The position numbers and the translations under genes are program-made. A stretch of 64,000 nt of DNA, from positions 1-64,000 of the forward strand of contig SVRI01000002.1 of assembly GCA_015064895.1 (NCBI GenBank), read 5' to 3'. Source of the stretch: Oscillospiraceae bacterium. Lineage in GTDB: Bacteria > Bacillota > Clostridia > Oscillospirales > CAG-382. Below are positions 8,686 through 18,900 of the stretch, piece by piece (positions within the stretch are counted from its first letter, which is position 1; each line of letters starts with the position of its first letter). The notes under the pieces were generated by a model. That model saw nothing but the letters and a program-made list of their open reading frames with translations. It did no database searches and was not told the origin of the DNA.

Positions 8686-9714
8686 TTACAGTATCTCAAT
8701 CTCTCTACCCTCTATCGCCGACTGCTTTTCGGCATAGGCAATATCAACGGTGAGTTTTGATGCTTCGGGAGGATTAATTTTACTCGTGGTATCATTCTTG
8801 ATGCATTCGATAAAGTCAATCATTTCATTCACATAACCGTCGTCGGAGGGAAGTCCGAATTCTTCATAGGGTACTTCAAGCTCTCTTGCTTCGGTTTCGG
8901 TATAAATCATGAGTTTATCACGTTTGAGTTCAACCGTTGCTCTTTCAAAGGCAACAGTAAATTCAGCCGTAAAAGGATATTTTAACTGCATACCCCACGT
9001 GGATGATGCAGAAACAACCATACCGTCATAGTTAAAGAGGGTTACTATTGTATCGTGGTCTACAGAATTACGGGAAGACTTTGTATAAACGCTCTTAGGT
9101 TTTCCGAAAACATAGCTAATATAGTCAAGGTCATGGACATGAAGGTCAAGCACAACGCCGCCGCTCTTTTTTTCATCTACAAACCAGTTTTGCCAGCTCC
9201 ATCTGGGAAGCATACTCCAGCGTACAAAGTTTGCAAATCTCACCTTACCGTATTCTTCTGTATCAACAAGCTTTTTAACTGCATTATATGAAGGGAAATA
9301 ACGGATACACTGACCGATAAGAAGCTTTACGTTATTCTTCTTTGACGCATCCAGCATTGCCTGTGCCTGTTCCACGTTTACTGCCATTGGCTTTTCGGAG
9401 AAAACATGTATTCCTCTTTCCATTGCCATTATAGCGATGGGTGCATGAAGATATGTAGGAAGTGCCGTGATAACAAAGTCGAGCTGTTCTTTATCGAACA
9501 TTTCTTCGGCATCCTTATAAAACTTATACTTTGAAACATCAAGGTGAGCATTTTCCGTACTTATATTCATCTGAACCTGCGAAGTAAAAGCAGATTCTTC
9601 AACGTCACAAATTGCAACGAGGTTTATATCCTTTTCCACTTTCATAACTTCTTTAAGGTTTCTGAAGTGAACCTTTCCGAGGCCGCCAAAGCCTATAATT
9701 GCAAAATTAAGCAT
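8686..9714 (-). CDS. Gfo/Idh/MocA family oxidoreductase
   Basis: A 342-residue NAD(P)-dependent sugar or cyclitol dehydrogenase. Residues 1-120 form the Rossmann domain with the dinucleotide loop GFGGLGKVH at 8-16 and the conserved EKPMA motif (catalytic Lys in EKP). The rest is the alpha/beta C-terminal domain. The segment VLDLHVHDLDYI carries the usual Asp/His active-site positions. It lies 19 bp after a xylose-isomerase-like TIM-barrel gene, a common pairing in inositol and rare-sugar catabolism where one enzyme oxidises and the other isomerises or epimerises. Start is ATG with a GGAAG site. The substrate is not decidable. Confidence 0.9.
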   Translation of the reverse strand: MLNFAIIGFGGLGKVHFRNLKEVMKVEKDINLVAICDVEESAFTSQVQMNISTENAHLDVSKYKFYKDAEEMFDKEQLDFVITALPTYLHAPIAIMAMERGIHVFSEKPMAVNVEQAQAMLDASKKNNVKLLIGQCIRYFPSYNAVKKLVDTEEYGKVRFANFVRWSMLPRWSWQNWFVDEKKSGGVVLDLHVHDLDYISYVFGKPKSVYTKSSRNSVDHDTIVTLFNYDGMVVSASSTWGMQLKYPFTAEFTVAFERATVELKRDKLMIYTETEARELEVPYEEFGLPSDDGYVNEMIDFIECIKNDTTSKINPPEASKLTVDIAYAEKQSAIEGREIEIL

Positions 9715-9733
9715 ATTCCATCTTCCTTTTCTT

Positions 9734-10546
9734 TTATATCAGCTTTTCAAGAAGTGCCTTTGCGTTCTTGATATCTTCAATCTGCTTTTCTCCCGAGATT
9801 TCTCTTTCAATGGTGATAGGTCCGTCATAGCCTATTTCCTTAAGCTTTGCAATAAATGCAGGGAAATTAACCTTACCTTCACCAAGAGGCATTTCTTCAC
9901 CGAGGTTTCTGCCGTCTGTAGGATAGCAGCCGTCCTTACCGTGAACGTCACGAACATACTTACCGAACACATCCAAAGCATCGACGGGATTTGCCTTACC
10001 ATAAAGAATGAGGTTTGCGGGGTCAAGGTTTATGCCGAGGTTATCTGTACCGATATCCTCTATTGTTCTTCGAAGTGTTACAGGTGTTTCCTGACCTGTT
10101 TCAAAGAGGAAATACTGACCGTTATTCTTTATATACTGTGCAAGATATCTCAGAGCACACACGAGAGAATGGTATTCCTCGGTATTGGGCGTTTCCGGAA
10201 GGAAGCCGACGTGTGTTGCAACATTTTGACATCCGATTTTCTTTGCAAAATCCGAGGCCGCCATAACATCCTTTATTCTTGCATAGCGGAAATCCACAGG
10301 CACAAGACCGAGTGTTACGGGACCGTCATAAAAGTCCCAAACTCCCGGGCCCTGCCATCCGCCCCAGACGGTGGAAACGGTGACACCGTATTCTTTTGTC
10401 GCCTTATTGACCCTTTCAGCTATTTCATCGGTATACATATTCATATTCCAGCAGCTGAGCTGGCAGGAATAAAGACCCAAGTCACGAACCTTTTTAATCT
10501 CGGCTTCGACATTATTATCAAGATTTACAAGTACGCCTATTTTCAT
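9734..10546 (-). CDS. Sugar phosphate isomerase/epimerase, TIM barrel (AP_endonuc_2)
   Basis: A 270-residue xylose-isomerase-like TIM-barrel protein. Visible landmarks are CQLSCWNMN near the N-terminus, CQNVATHVGF, a metal-binding Glu in LFETGQE, a LGINLDPANLI strand with Asp, the His-containing VRDVHGKDG and a final ITIEREISG with Glu. These match the metal ligand set (E-D-H-E) of the family. It is the first gene of a two-gene operon with the downstream Gfo/Idh oxidoreductase and has its own promoter. The family includes inosose isomerases, hydroxypyruvate isomerases and 3-keto-sugar epimerases; which one applies is unknown. Confidence 0.88.
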   Translation of the reverse strand: MKIGVLVNLDNNVEAEIKKVRDLGLYSCQLSCWNMNMYTDEIAERVNKATKEYGVTVSTVWGGWQGPGVWDFYDGPVTLGLVPVDFRYARIKDVMAASDFAKKIGCQNVATHVGFLPETPNTEEYHSLVCALRYLAQYIKNNGQYFLFETGQETPVTLRRTIEDIGTDNLGINLDPANLILYGKANPVDALDVFGKYVRDVHGKDGCYPTDGRNLGEEMPLGEGKVNFPAFIAKLKEIGYDGPITIEREISGEKQIEDIKNAKALLEKLI

Positions 10547-10586
10547 TTTACGTTTCCTTTCTTTTTACATAATATTTCCGTATATT

Positions 10587-10615
10587 ATAATACCGCAAAA
10601 AATGATATATTGCAA
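10587..10615 (-). promoter_or_regulatory. Promoter for the isomerase-oxidoreductase operon
   Basis: Minus strand TTGCAA (10615-10610), 17-nt spacer, TATTAT (10592-10587), about 40 bp before the start codon. Confidence 0.5.
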
Positions 10616-10632
10616 CACGCTAAACAAAAAAA

Positions 10633-10884
10633 TCAGTGCAAATTCAAATATTTTTCTTTCGTCGCAAGTCCTCCCCTTATATGTCGTTCGGACTTATTCT
10701 TATCAAGCACGGCTTTTACTTTCACAAACAGGCATTTATTTATCGTTTCAAGTCTTATTCCCACGTCCTTATGTACCGTGCTTTTACTGACACCGAACTG
10801 TTTTGCCGTCTCTCTTACCGTCGTACCGTTTTCAATTATGTATTGTGCCATCGCCGTGGCACGTTCTTTGATATGGTCTCTCAA
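10633..10884 (-). CDS. spoIIID: Sporulation transcription factor SpoIIID
   Basis: SpoIIID is a small DNA-binding protein that tunes the mother-cell sigma-E regulon during endospore formation. Read from a TTG at 10884 the protein is 83 residues: RDHIKERA at the start, the helix-turn-helix TVRETAKQFGVSKSTVHKDV in the middle, and the C-terminal IRGGLATKEKY, closely matching the Bacillus protein (93 residues). The TTG is chosen because GAGAGGTG sits 7 bp upstream and the reading matches family N-termini; an upstream ATG at 10962 would add 26 unrelated residues. Its presence implies that the organism belongs to a sporulating lineage. In many Firmicutes the gene lies by mreB/mbl; here it stands alone. 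Confidence 0.93.
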   Translation of the reverse strand: MRDHIKERATAMAQYIIENGTTVRETAKQFGVSKSTVHKDVGIRLETINKCLFVKVKAVLDKNKSERHIRGGLATKEKYLNLH

Positions 10885-11031
10885 AGTTTTCACCTCTCTT
10901 ATTTGAATATATGAGAGGTTTTTGTCTGTTATGATGTCATTTGGGAATAAGATTGCAGGCATGTGAAATCATAATGACAGGCGTGTATTTTAATAAACAT
11001 TAAACAATTTGACAAAAAATCGTCAAAGCTA

Positions 11032-11059
11032 TTGCATTTGACAGAAATTCTGTTATAAT
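11032..11059 (+). promoter_or_regulatory. Promoter for pckG
   Basis: TTGCAT (11032-11037), 16-nt spacer, TATAAT (11054-11059) preceded by TG, an extended -10. Two TTGACA hexamers (11009, 11038) also occur but at wrong spacing for this -10. Confidence 0.55.
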
Positions 11060-11151
11060 CTATTATGGTATGGGAGGGAAAATTTTCTTCCACCGCCAAT
11101 TTTTGTTTTAAAAAATAAAAATATATTACAAAACCTAAGGAGGTTTACACC

Positions 11152-12933
11152 ATGACAAACAACAAGTATGTCAACGAGTGGGTTGCCGAAATGGCTGAAC
11201 TCACACAGCCCGACAAGATTGTCTGGATTACAGGTTCTGACGAACAGACCGACGCTCTCAGAGCTGAGGCTTGTGCAACAGGCGAACTCGAAAAGCTCAA
11301 CGAAGAAAAGCTCCCTAACTGCTATCTCCACAGAACAGCAGTTAATGACGTAGCAAGAGTTGAAGGCAGAACATTCATCTGCACAAAGGAAAAGCACGAT
11401 GCAGGCCCCACAAACAACTGGATGGGTCTCGAAGAAGCTAAAGAAAAGCTCACACCCCTCTACAAGGGTGCAATGAAGGGCAGAACAATGTACGTTATCC
11501 CCTACTCCATGGGTGTTGTTGGTTCTGACTTCTCCAAGATCGGTATCGAACTTACAGACTCTATCTACGTTGTACTCAACATGCTTATTATGACAAGAGC
11601 AGGTCAGTACGTTCTCGATGCTCTCGGAGACAACCCCGACTTCATCAAGGGTCTCCATGCTAAGGCTGACATCGACGAAGAAAAGAGATACATCTGCCAC
11701 TTCCCCGAATACAACTACATCGCATCCGTAAACAGCGGTTACGGCGGAAACGTTCTTCTCGGCAAGAAGTGCTTTGCTCTCAGAATCGCTTCCTACCTCG
11801 GACGTAAGGAAGGCTGGATGGCTGAACACATGCTTATTCTCGGTGTTGAATATCCCGACGGCGAAACAAAGTATGTTGCAGCTGCATTCCCCTCTGCTTG
11901 CGGTAAGACAAACCTCGCTATGCTCATTCCTCCGGAATTCCTCGCTAAGAAGGGTTACAAGGTATGGTGCGTAGGTGACGATATTGCTTGGATCAGAGTC
12001 GGCAAGGACGGCAGACTCTACGCTGTTAACCCTGAAAACGGTTTCTTCGGCGTTGCTCCCGGTACTAACGAAAAGTCCAACCCCAATGCACTTCACACAA
12101 CAATGAGAGACACAATCTTCACAAACGTTGTTCACAACCTTGACGACAACACAGTTTGGTGGGAAGGTCTCGACAACAATCCTCCCGTTAACGCTATTGA
12201 CTGGAGAGGCAACAAGTGGGATTACAAGACATATGACAAGACACGCAAGCTTGAAACAAGCGGTGCTCACCCCAACTCAAGATTTACTGCTCTTGCTCAG
12301 AACTGTCCTTGCATTTCTTCTGAATTCAACTCCACAACAGGTGTGCCCCTCTCCGCTATCATCTTCGGCGGCAGACGTGCTAAGACTGCACCCCTCGTTT
12401 ACCAGTCCAAGAACTGGCAGCACGGTACATTCGTTGGCTCTATCATGGCCTCCGAAACAACAGCTGCAGCTGCAGGTGCTCTCGGCGTAGTAAGACGTGA
12501 CCCCATGGCTATGCTTCCCTTCTGCGGATACAACATGGGTGAATACTTCGCTCACTGGCTCTCTATGGGTCTCAAGGCTGAAAACGCTCCCAAGATTTTC
12601 CATGTTAACTGGTTCAGAACAAACGCTGAAGGCGAATTTATCTGGCCCGGCTTCGGTGACAACCTCAGAGTTCTTCTCTGGATCCTCGCAAGATGCGAAG
12701 GCAAGGTTGACGCTGTTGAATGCGAAATCGGTTATCTTCCCAAGCCCGAAGACATTGACACAGAAGGTCTTGACATCTCCATGGATGTAATGAAGGAACT
12801 TCTCAGTGTTGACAAGGCTAGCTGGATTGAAGACCTCGATTCCATCAAGGCATTCTACGCTAAGATCGGCGACACAATGCCCAAGGAACTTCTCGACGAG
12901 CTTGCTACTCTTGAAGCTAATCTCAAGGCATAA
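11152..12933 (+). CDS. pckG: Phosphoenolpyruvate carboxykinase (GTP)
   Basis: Interconverts oxaloacetate plus GTP with PEP, CO2 and GDP in the cytosol. In fermenting anaerobes it often runs toward oxaloacetate, feeding succinate formation and biosynthesis. The 593-residue protein has the usual GTP-class length (about 600). Visible motifs include the P-loop PSACGKTNLAM near residues 246-256, the GDDIAWI metal/phosphate segment, and FGGRRAKTAPLV. The ATG follows a perfect AAGGAGG site. Codon use is extremely biased, signalling very high expression. It is monocistronic, with a promoter upstream and two tandem composite 3' elements downstream. Identity and class are clear. Confidence 0.96.
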   Translation: MTNNKYVNEWVAEMAELTQPDKIVWITGSDEQTDALRAEACATGELEKLNEEKLPNCYLHRTAVNDVARVEGRTFICTKEKHDAGPTNNWMGLEEAKEKLTPLYKGAMKGRTMYVIPYSMGVVGSDFSKIGIELTDSIYVVLNMLIMTRAGQYVLDALGDNPDFIKGLHAKADIDEEKRYICHFPEYNYIASVNSGYGGNVLLGKKCFALRIASYLGRKEGWMAEHMLILGVEYPDGETKYVAAAFPSACGKTNLAMLIPPEFLAKKGYKVWCVGDDIAWIRVGKDGRLYAVNPENGFFGVAPGTNEKSNPNALHTTMRDTIFTNVVHNLDDNTVWWEGLDNNPPVNAIDWRGNKWDYKTYDKTRKLETSGAHPNSRFTALAQNCPCISSEFNSTTGVPLSAIIFGGRRAKTAPLVYQSKNWQHGTFVGSIMASETTAAAAGALGVVRRDPMAMLPFCGYNMGEYFAHWLSMGLKAENAPKIFHVNWFRTNAEGEFIWPGFGDNLRVLLWILARCEGKVDAVECEIGYLPKPEDIDTEGLDISMDVMKELLSVDKASWIEDLDSIKAFYAKIGDTMPKELLDELATLEANLKA

Positions 12934-13073
12934 CTTACTTTTTTCTTTACGGAAAGAAAAAAGTAAGCAAAAAAGAAAGAACTTAGCACCAACACTTTTA
13001 GGTACAAGTTCTCAGGTTAATATCTCGGATATAACGATTCCCCGATGTCAAACAACGACATCGGGGAATTTTG
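12931..13073 (+). repeat. Composite 3'-end element, copy C
   Basis: Starts at the pckG stop codon. The first hairpin has perfect 15-bp arms (12934-12948, 12953-12967) around ACGG. TTAGCACC is at 12983-12990, then a 46-nt spacer and a terminator with 13-bp arms (13037-13049, 13057-13069). Confidence 0.8.
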
Positions 13074-13247
13074 CTTTACTTCTGAAAAGAGAAAGTAAGC
13101 AAAAAGAAAACCTACTTTCTTAAGGAGAAAGTAGGCAAAGACCTTTTTAATTTAGCACCAACCATTCTTTAGTGCTGATTCTTAGGTTAGTATCTCGGAT
13201 ATGATTATTCCCCGATGTCAAACAACGACATCGGGGAATTTTTTTAC
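13074..13247 (+). repeat. Composite 3'-end element, copy D (tandem with C)
   Basis: A second copy right behind C and not at a stop codon. It has an imperfect CTTTACT/AGTAAG hairpin, an extra perfect 10-bp hairpin (13111-13120 with 13126-13135), TTAGCACC at 13152-13159 with GTGC at 13172-13175, a 47-nt spacer and a terminator (13207-13219 with 13227-13239) plus T-run. The tails of C and D are nearly identical (TATCTCGGATAT), suggesting tandem duplication. With copy C it fills most of the 420 bp without a gene. Confidence 0.75.
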
Positions 13248-13280
13248 CCTAAATTTATCCATACTACGCCAAACATTTGC

Positions 13281-13309
13281 TTGACAGTGCACATATCCTA
13301 TGATAAAAT
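13281..13309 (+). promoter_or_regulatory. Promoter for GH38 gene
   Basis: TTGACA (13281-13286), 17-nt spacer, TAAAAT (13304-13309) with TG one base upstream (extended -10). Confidence 0.7.
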
Positions 13310-13353
13310 TTATATGTATATTATGGATTTTTATCCTTAAAGGAGGCAAAACT

Positions 13354-15849
13354 ATGGCTAAAAAGCTCCATTTAGTATGTAATGCACATCTCGACCCCGT
13401 TTGGCAATGGGAATGGGAAGAAGGTGCTGCCGAAGCACTCTCCACATTCAGAATTGCGGCAGATTTCTGCGAAGAATACGACAAGTTTGTATTCTGCCAC
13501 AACGAAGCTCTTTTATATAAATGGATTGAAGAATACGACATGCCCTTATTTGAACGCATTCAGAGGCTCGTCAAAAAAGGCAAGTGGAACATCATGGGCG
13601 GTTGGCATCTGCAACCCGACTGCAATCTTCCCAGCGGTGAATTTTTCGTAAGACAGATTATGGAAGGAAGAAAATACTTCCTTGAAAAGTTCGGAAAAGT
13701 CCCAACAGTTGCTATAAACTTTGACCCATTCGGCCACACAAGAGGTCTTGTTCAGATACTCAAGAAAACAGGCTACGAGGGTTACATGTTCATGCGTCCC
13801 AGTGAAGAATACATGCACCTCGACAGCGACGAATTTACATGGAAGGGTTATGACGGCTCAGAGGTTACGGCTGTCAGAATCCTCGGCGGTTACAACTCAC
13901 CCAAGGGTCAGGCAGCTATTAAAATCCGCGGCTACATTGACAGATGCAAGGAAGACGACTTTTTCCTTTGTCTCTGGGGTATCGGAAACCACGGCGGCGG
14001 TCCTTCAAAAAAGGATTTGGATGACATCGAAGCTCTTTCAAAGGAAGTTGCAGGTAAAGGTGTCGAACTTATCCACTCAACAGCCGACGACTACATTTCA
14101 CTTGTAAACAAAGAGCACAAGGACAGACTTCCCGTGGTTGACACAAGTCTTGTACCCTGGGCTGTTGGATGCTACACAAGCCAGGTAAGAATCAAGCAAA
14201 GATACAGACAGGCTGAAAATGTATTCAACCTTGCTGAAATTATGGCTTCGCAGGCTTCTTTAAACGGTCTTATGAAGTATCCCGAAAAGGAATTTGCAGA
14301 AGCTCTTTATGACATTCTCACGGTTCAGTTCCACGACTCAATCCCCGGCTCATCCATTCAGCCGGTTGAAGAAATGGCACTGAGAATGCTTGACCACGCA
14401 CTTGAAATACTTTCCCGTATCAAGGCACGTGCTTTCTTTGCACTGGCTTCGGGTCAGAAAAAGGCAGATTCTGACAAGATTCCATTCTTTGCATACAATC
14501 CTTATCCATATCCAATCAACACGGACATGTACTGCGAATTTATGCTCTGGGATCAAAACTGGAACATTGAGTTTTTACAGCCGAGACTTATCGACAAGAA
14601 CGGCAAAGTTGTTCCTTCTCAGTGTGAAAAGGAAAACAGCACAATTCCCCTTGAATGGAGAAAAAGAGTTGTTTTCAATGCGACACTTGAGCCCATGAGC
14701 TTAAATCGTTTCGACTGTGCATTTGACACAATTCCCGCAAAGCCAAAAGCAGTATGCGACGAAAATGCCACTCACTTTGTATTTGACAACGGCGAATTAC
14801 ATATTGAAATAAACAAGTCCACAGGTCTTGTTGACACATATGCAAAGAACGGTGAAAACTATGTAAAGAGCGGCGCATTCAGTCTTGACGTTTATCAGGA
14901 TGACCACGATCCCTGGGGCATGATGGTTTACTCCTTCAAGAACAAAATCGGCTCATTCCGTCTTGCAACGCCCGAAGAAACAAAAGAATTTTGCTGTATT
15001 GACGAGCCTATCCCTGCTGTTCACGTTATTGAAAGCGGCGACGTAAGAACAGTAATTGAAGCGGTATTCTGTTACGAAAGCTCACGTGCTGTTGTAAAGT
15101 ACTACCTTTCAAAGAAAGACGGTCTAAAGGTTGACGTCAGGGTTGTATGGGTAGAAAAGCAAAAGATGATAAAGATGGCAGTTCCCACTTCCTTTGCGAC
15201 AGTAAACATCGGCGAAGAGGCTTACGGCAGAGAAAAACTCAAAGAAGATTTACTCGAAAACGTATCACAAAAATACATTTGTCTTATTGGTGACGGCAAG
15301 GGACTTTGTGCTATAAACAACGGTGTTTACGGCTCAAGCTTTGACCAGAATGATGGTATACTTAACATTACACTTCTCCGTTCTGCCTCCTACTGTGCAC
15401 ATCCCATAAGAACGGCAGACGGCGACAGAAAGGTTATGCCTCAGGACAGATATACACCCTACATTGAACAGGGTGAGCGTGACTTTTCTTTCAAGTTTGA
15501 CATAGGCTCCGAAAAGGAAATTCTCCACGGTGCAGGCAGAAGTGCAAGACACTTCAACATGCAGCCCATGGTTTACTCATTCTATCCCACAGGCGTCGGT
15601 GAAAAGCCCGTATCTCCCCTCTCGATTTCAGGCAATGACCTTATTGAATGTACAACATTCAAAGCGGCAGAGGTTGGTGAAGGCTACATTATAAGACTCT
15701 TCAATCCCACTGACGAAAAGCAGAGCTGTGAAGTGACTTTCATGGGCAAATCCTTGACGGTTGATTTCGGAATGTACGAAGTCAAGACCCTGAGAGCTAC
15801 TGACAAGGGACTTTGCGAAACCGATTTACTTGAAGGTTTACTTGACTGA
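13354..15849 (+). CDS. Glycoside hydrolase family 38 alpha-mannosidase
   Basis: A cytosolic 831-residue alpha-mannosidase that releases mannose from alpha-mannosides using zinc and a retaining mechanism. The N-terminal catalytic barrel begins with NAHLDPVWQW, whose His and Asp bind zinc. The nucleophile Asp lies in NFDPFGHTRGL near residue 125, and later His residues (VQFHDSIPGSS) complete the site. The C-terminal half is the beta-sandwich region typical of GH38. No signal peptide is visible, so the substrate is probably imported oligosaccharide. I start at the ATG at 13354, 8 bp after AAGGAGG, rather than an upstream in-frame ATG at 13300 that overlaps the promoter. The gene is monocistronic, with a terminator 15 bp past the stop. 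Confidence 0.93.
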   Translation: MAKKLHLVCNAHLDPVWQWEWEEGAAEALSTFRIAADFCEEYDKFVFCHNEALLYKWIEEYDMPLFERIQRLVKKGKWNIMGGWHLQPDCNLPSGEFFVRQIMEGRKYFLEKFGKVPTVAINFDPFGHTRGLVQILKKTGYEGYMFMRPSEEYMHLDSDEFTWKGYDGSEVTAVRILGGYNSPKGQAAIKIRGYIDRCKEDDFFLCLWGIGNHGGGPSKKDLDDIEALSKEVAGKGVELIHSTADDYISLVNKEHKDRLPVVDTSLVPWAVGCYTSQVRIKQRYRQAENVFNLAEIMASQASLNGLMKYPEKEFAEALYDILTVQFHDSIPGSSIQPVEEMALRMLDHALEILSRIKARAFFALASGQKKADSDKIPFFAYNPYPYPINTDMYCEFMLWDQNWNIEFLQPRLIDKNGKVVPSQCEKENSTIPLEWRKRVVFNATLEPMSLNRFDCAFDTIPAKPKAVCDENATHFVFDNGELHIEINKSTGLVDTYAKNGENYVKSGAFSLDVYQDDHDPWGMMVYSFKNKIGSFRLATPEETKEFCCIDEPIPAVHVIESGDVRTVIEAVFCYESSRAVVKYYLSKKDGLKVDVRVVWVEKQKMIKMAVPTSFATVNIGEEAYGREKLKEDLLENVSQKYICLIGDGKGLCAINNGVYGSSFDQNDGILNITLLRSASYCAHPIRTADGDRKVMPQDRYTPYIEQGERDFSFKFDIGSEKEILHGAGRSARHFNMQPMVYSFYPTGVGEKPVSPLSISGNDLIECTTFKAAEVGEGYIIRLFNPTDEKQSCEVTFMGKSLTVDFGMYEVKTLRATDKGLCETDLLEGLLD

Positions 15850-15863
15850 CACTGATAAAAAAC

Positions 15864-15898
15864 AAAAGAAACAGGCTTTTACGCCTGTTTCTTTTTTA
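15864..15898. terminator. Bidirectional terminator between convergent genes
   Basis: AAAAGAAACAGGC (15864-15876) and GCCTGTTTCTTTT (15883-15895) form a perfect 13-bp stem with T-runs on both strands. It serves the GH38 gene and the convergent secreted-protein gene. Confidence 0.9.
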
Positions 15899-15910
15899 TT
15901 GTACTATATT

Positions 15911-18900
15911 TTAGTTTTCAGGGAAAAGTCCGTCACCGGGAAGTGTTGCCGAGCCGCTGTCTTCATAGTCAACGACTATTTTATAAAGAGCATTTCTTGT
16001 TTCGGTGTCAAGTGTTTCGTCTTCGAGCGCCGCCTTTGCGGTATCGTAAATGTTACCCTTGACAGCTTCGCCGTAGAGTATGAACTGTTCGCCGTCAACA
16101 GTAATCTTTGTATATGTCTTACATACAAGGTCTGTTCTGTACTTTGCTGCGGGAAGATTCTTTACTACCCCTGCAAATACGTGCTGTGTATCTGATGTGG
16201 AGTCGTAAATATGATCGATTCCCTGCTGCTTGTTATACGCAACACCCGTTGCAATCTTGGAGAAGTCGAGTGTGAGTTCAGTGTCGCCAAGGACATCGGA
16301 AGCCGCCACAACAAAGCCGTATTCATCAATTACAAAATCTGTTTCTTCGTTTTTGGGTGCTGTCAGGATATTCGACTTGAAACGGATACCCATTTCGCCC
16401 TTGGTTCTTAATGACTTTTCATTGTCTGAAGTCATATAGGAATCCATACCCAGCTTTGTTGCTGTTTTCGTTGTCATATCAACATAGAAATACTGTGATT
16501 TTACAAACTCGCCGTCGGCTGTCTTTTCAACAACTTCTATAAGAAGATTTTCTTCGCCGATTTCAGGGATATATTTGTCGTTATCTTCTGTTATTTCAGT
16601 TACAACGCCGCCGATTTCAACGTATCTTACGTTGGTTGCATCTGCTTTTGCACCGAGACTGATTTCAATGCTGTCAGGTTCTGACTTGGGAACTGTGTAG
16701 TAAAGACCTATCCAAACTCTACCGATATAATTACTGTCATAATCCAAATCGGAAGTTACTTCGGCGGTGTCGGAAAGCTCATAGCCGTCGTCAATAGTAT
16801 ATGCAATGTAAAGCATATACTCTACACCGTCTTCAAATACATCTGTAGGCTGCATAACAGTTCCGTTGGATTTCTGCCACTGGATTGTTCCAAGGGTGAT
16901 ACCCTCGGTATCGGTGGTTATACCGGTCAAGTCATAATTTTCGCCTGCAACGGGAGTGGTGACACCGGTGATGTTAACGGTATTGACTGGAATATAGTTG
17001 GCTGTGTAGTAAAGACCTATCCAAACTCTACCGATATAATTGCTGTCACAATCCAAATCAGAGGTTACCCCCACAGTATCGGAAAGCACATAGCCTTCGT
17101 CAACAGTATATCCAATGTAGAGCATATACTCTACACCGTCTTCAAATACATCTGTAGGCAACATAACAGTTCCGTTTGATTTCTGCCACTGGATTGTTCC
17201 GAGGGTGATTCCGTCGGTATCGGTGGTTATTCCGGACAAGTCATAAGTTTTACCTACAATAGGGGTAGCGACGCCGATGATGTTAACAGTGTCGATAGTA
17301 ACATCGGCTGTGGCTGTACGTGCTACAATATAAGGGCTGAAGCTGCTTGAAGTAAAGGTCATGGTAGCAGACTCACCGTCTATTACTATTGTAACACCCT
17401 CAACCTCTTCTGCTGTTCCGTCTGCCAATATATGATACAAAGCCGCTTCGCCGTTCTGAAGTGCCAATGCTTCTTCCATGCTGACAGATATACTTACCGT
17501 CAGTTCTTCTCCCTCGTCATAATACCGATTAAGGGTGTAGGGATATCCATCTTGGTCGAAAACATCGATATTATAGAAAGCCATTACGTTATCTGCACCA
17601 ACAGCTTCTGCCGCATTAATGATAAAAGAATTCGGAGGTATTTCTTCCACTTCAACCTGTTCAACAACCACATCTACTGTTACGCCCGTGCTTTCGATAG
17701 TCATTTGTTCCTTGGATTCAACAGTAATTTCATACTCGGGAACAGAGGGTTCTTCGCACATACATACGTTGGTTATATCATAACTCATCTGGTCGAAGTT
17801 ACACGGTAACATTTCATCTGTAACCGTACAGAGACCGCATACTGTGCATGCGTGCATACAGGGCAAGATGAGCCTAGACATATAATCGGCTTTTGTAATA
17901 CAAACTACCCACTGTTTACCGTCTTCAAAAGTGAATGTAACGGCACATTCGATTAACATCTGACCTTTGCCACCAAGTTCCCTGGATTTTTCACCGATAA
18001 AGCTATTGATGAAATTTTTGTTATCTTCATTCAGAATATCATCAAGCGTTATGCTGTTGCTGTCTGAATCTACTTTTCCGTAAGCAAAACCGTAAACGGT
18101 TCCGCTGGGCGCTGTTTCGGTTAAAACATCAGATTCCTTGGATTCGTCTCTCTCAAAGTGGCCGTACCACGTGCTGTCTTCATCGGTATCGTAGCCTTCC
18201 TTTATGAACTCGTAATACCAGCTGTATTCTGTCTTTACAGGTTCATAACAGCCCTCATACATAGGACCGACACTTACGGTAATGGGTGCTGTAACAGGTA
18301 TTACGGAAAGGTTATCATATTCCAAAGTCGAACCATAAATATGCTTGTCATAAAGAGTGTGAGAAAGACCGTCAAAACCGAGTTCAGTGTAGTTGGTACT
18401 TCCGTAAGAACCTCTGTATTCCACTTCACAAGATACCCTTAATTCAAACTCCAGGTTGTTTATAGTAACGTCGCCTAAAGCTTCGTCCTGTGCTTTAAGT
18501 GCCTCATAGATTTCTTTTACCGTTCCGTCAAGTGAAAGGTTAAGAACACCGCCGTCTTTGCTTATTGTTAAGAAATCACTGAGATCGTCGTAATAAGAAG
18601 ATATGTTCCATTCACCGCAGCCTTCGTTATATTCGCCATCCAGTCCGTATGGCGCATACATATAACTGGCTTTGCTTGAAAATTGGTACTCGTAGTCATT
18701 AATCAAAACTCTTGCTTGAACATAAAAAATTGCACCGTTGTAGTTGTCCTCTAAAGCCTTGTAATGCTCACGATCCCCATCCGGATATGTGGTATCAATA
18801 TAGTTGTTAAAAACCTCAATTGCATCATTGATATTGATGCTGAAGGACTGGTCAAATTTCAGTTCACCTGTGCCGTCATATTCAACTTCTTTCCAGAGGT

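Noticed and set aside
11053-12270. A 405-residue open frame on the minus strand opposite pckG
   Set aside because: It mirrors the biased codons of pckG, is Cys/Val-rich without any family signature, and lacks a ribosome site. It is a shadow frame.
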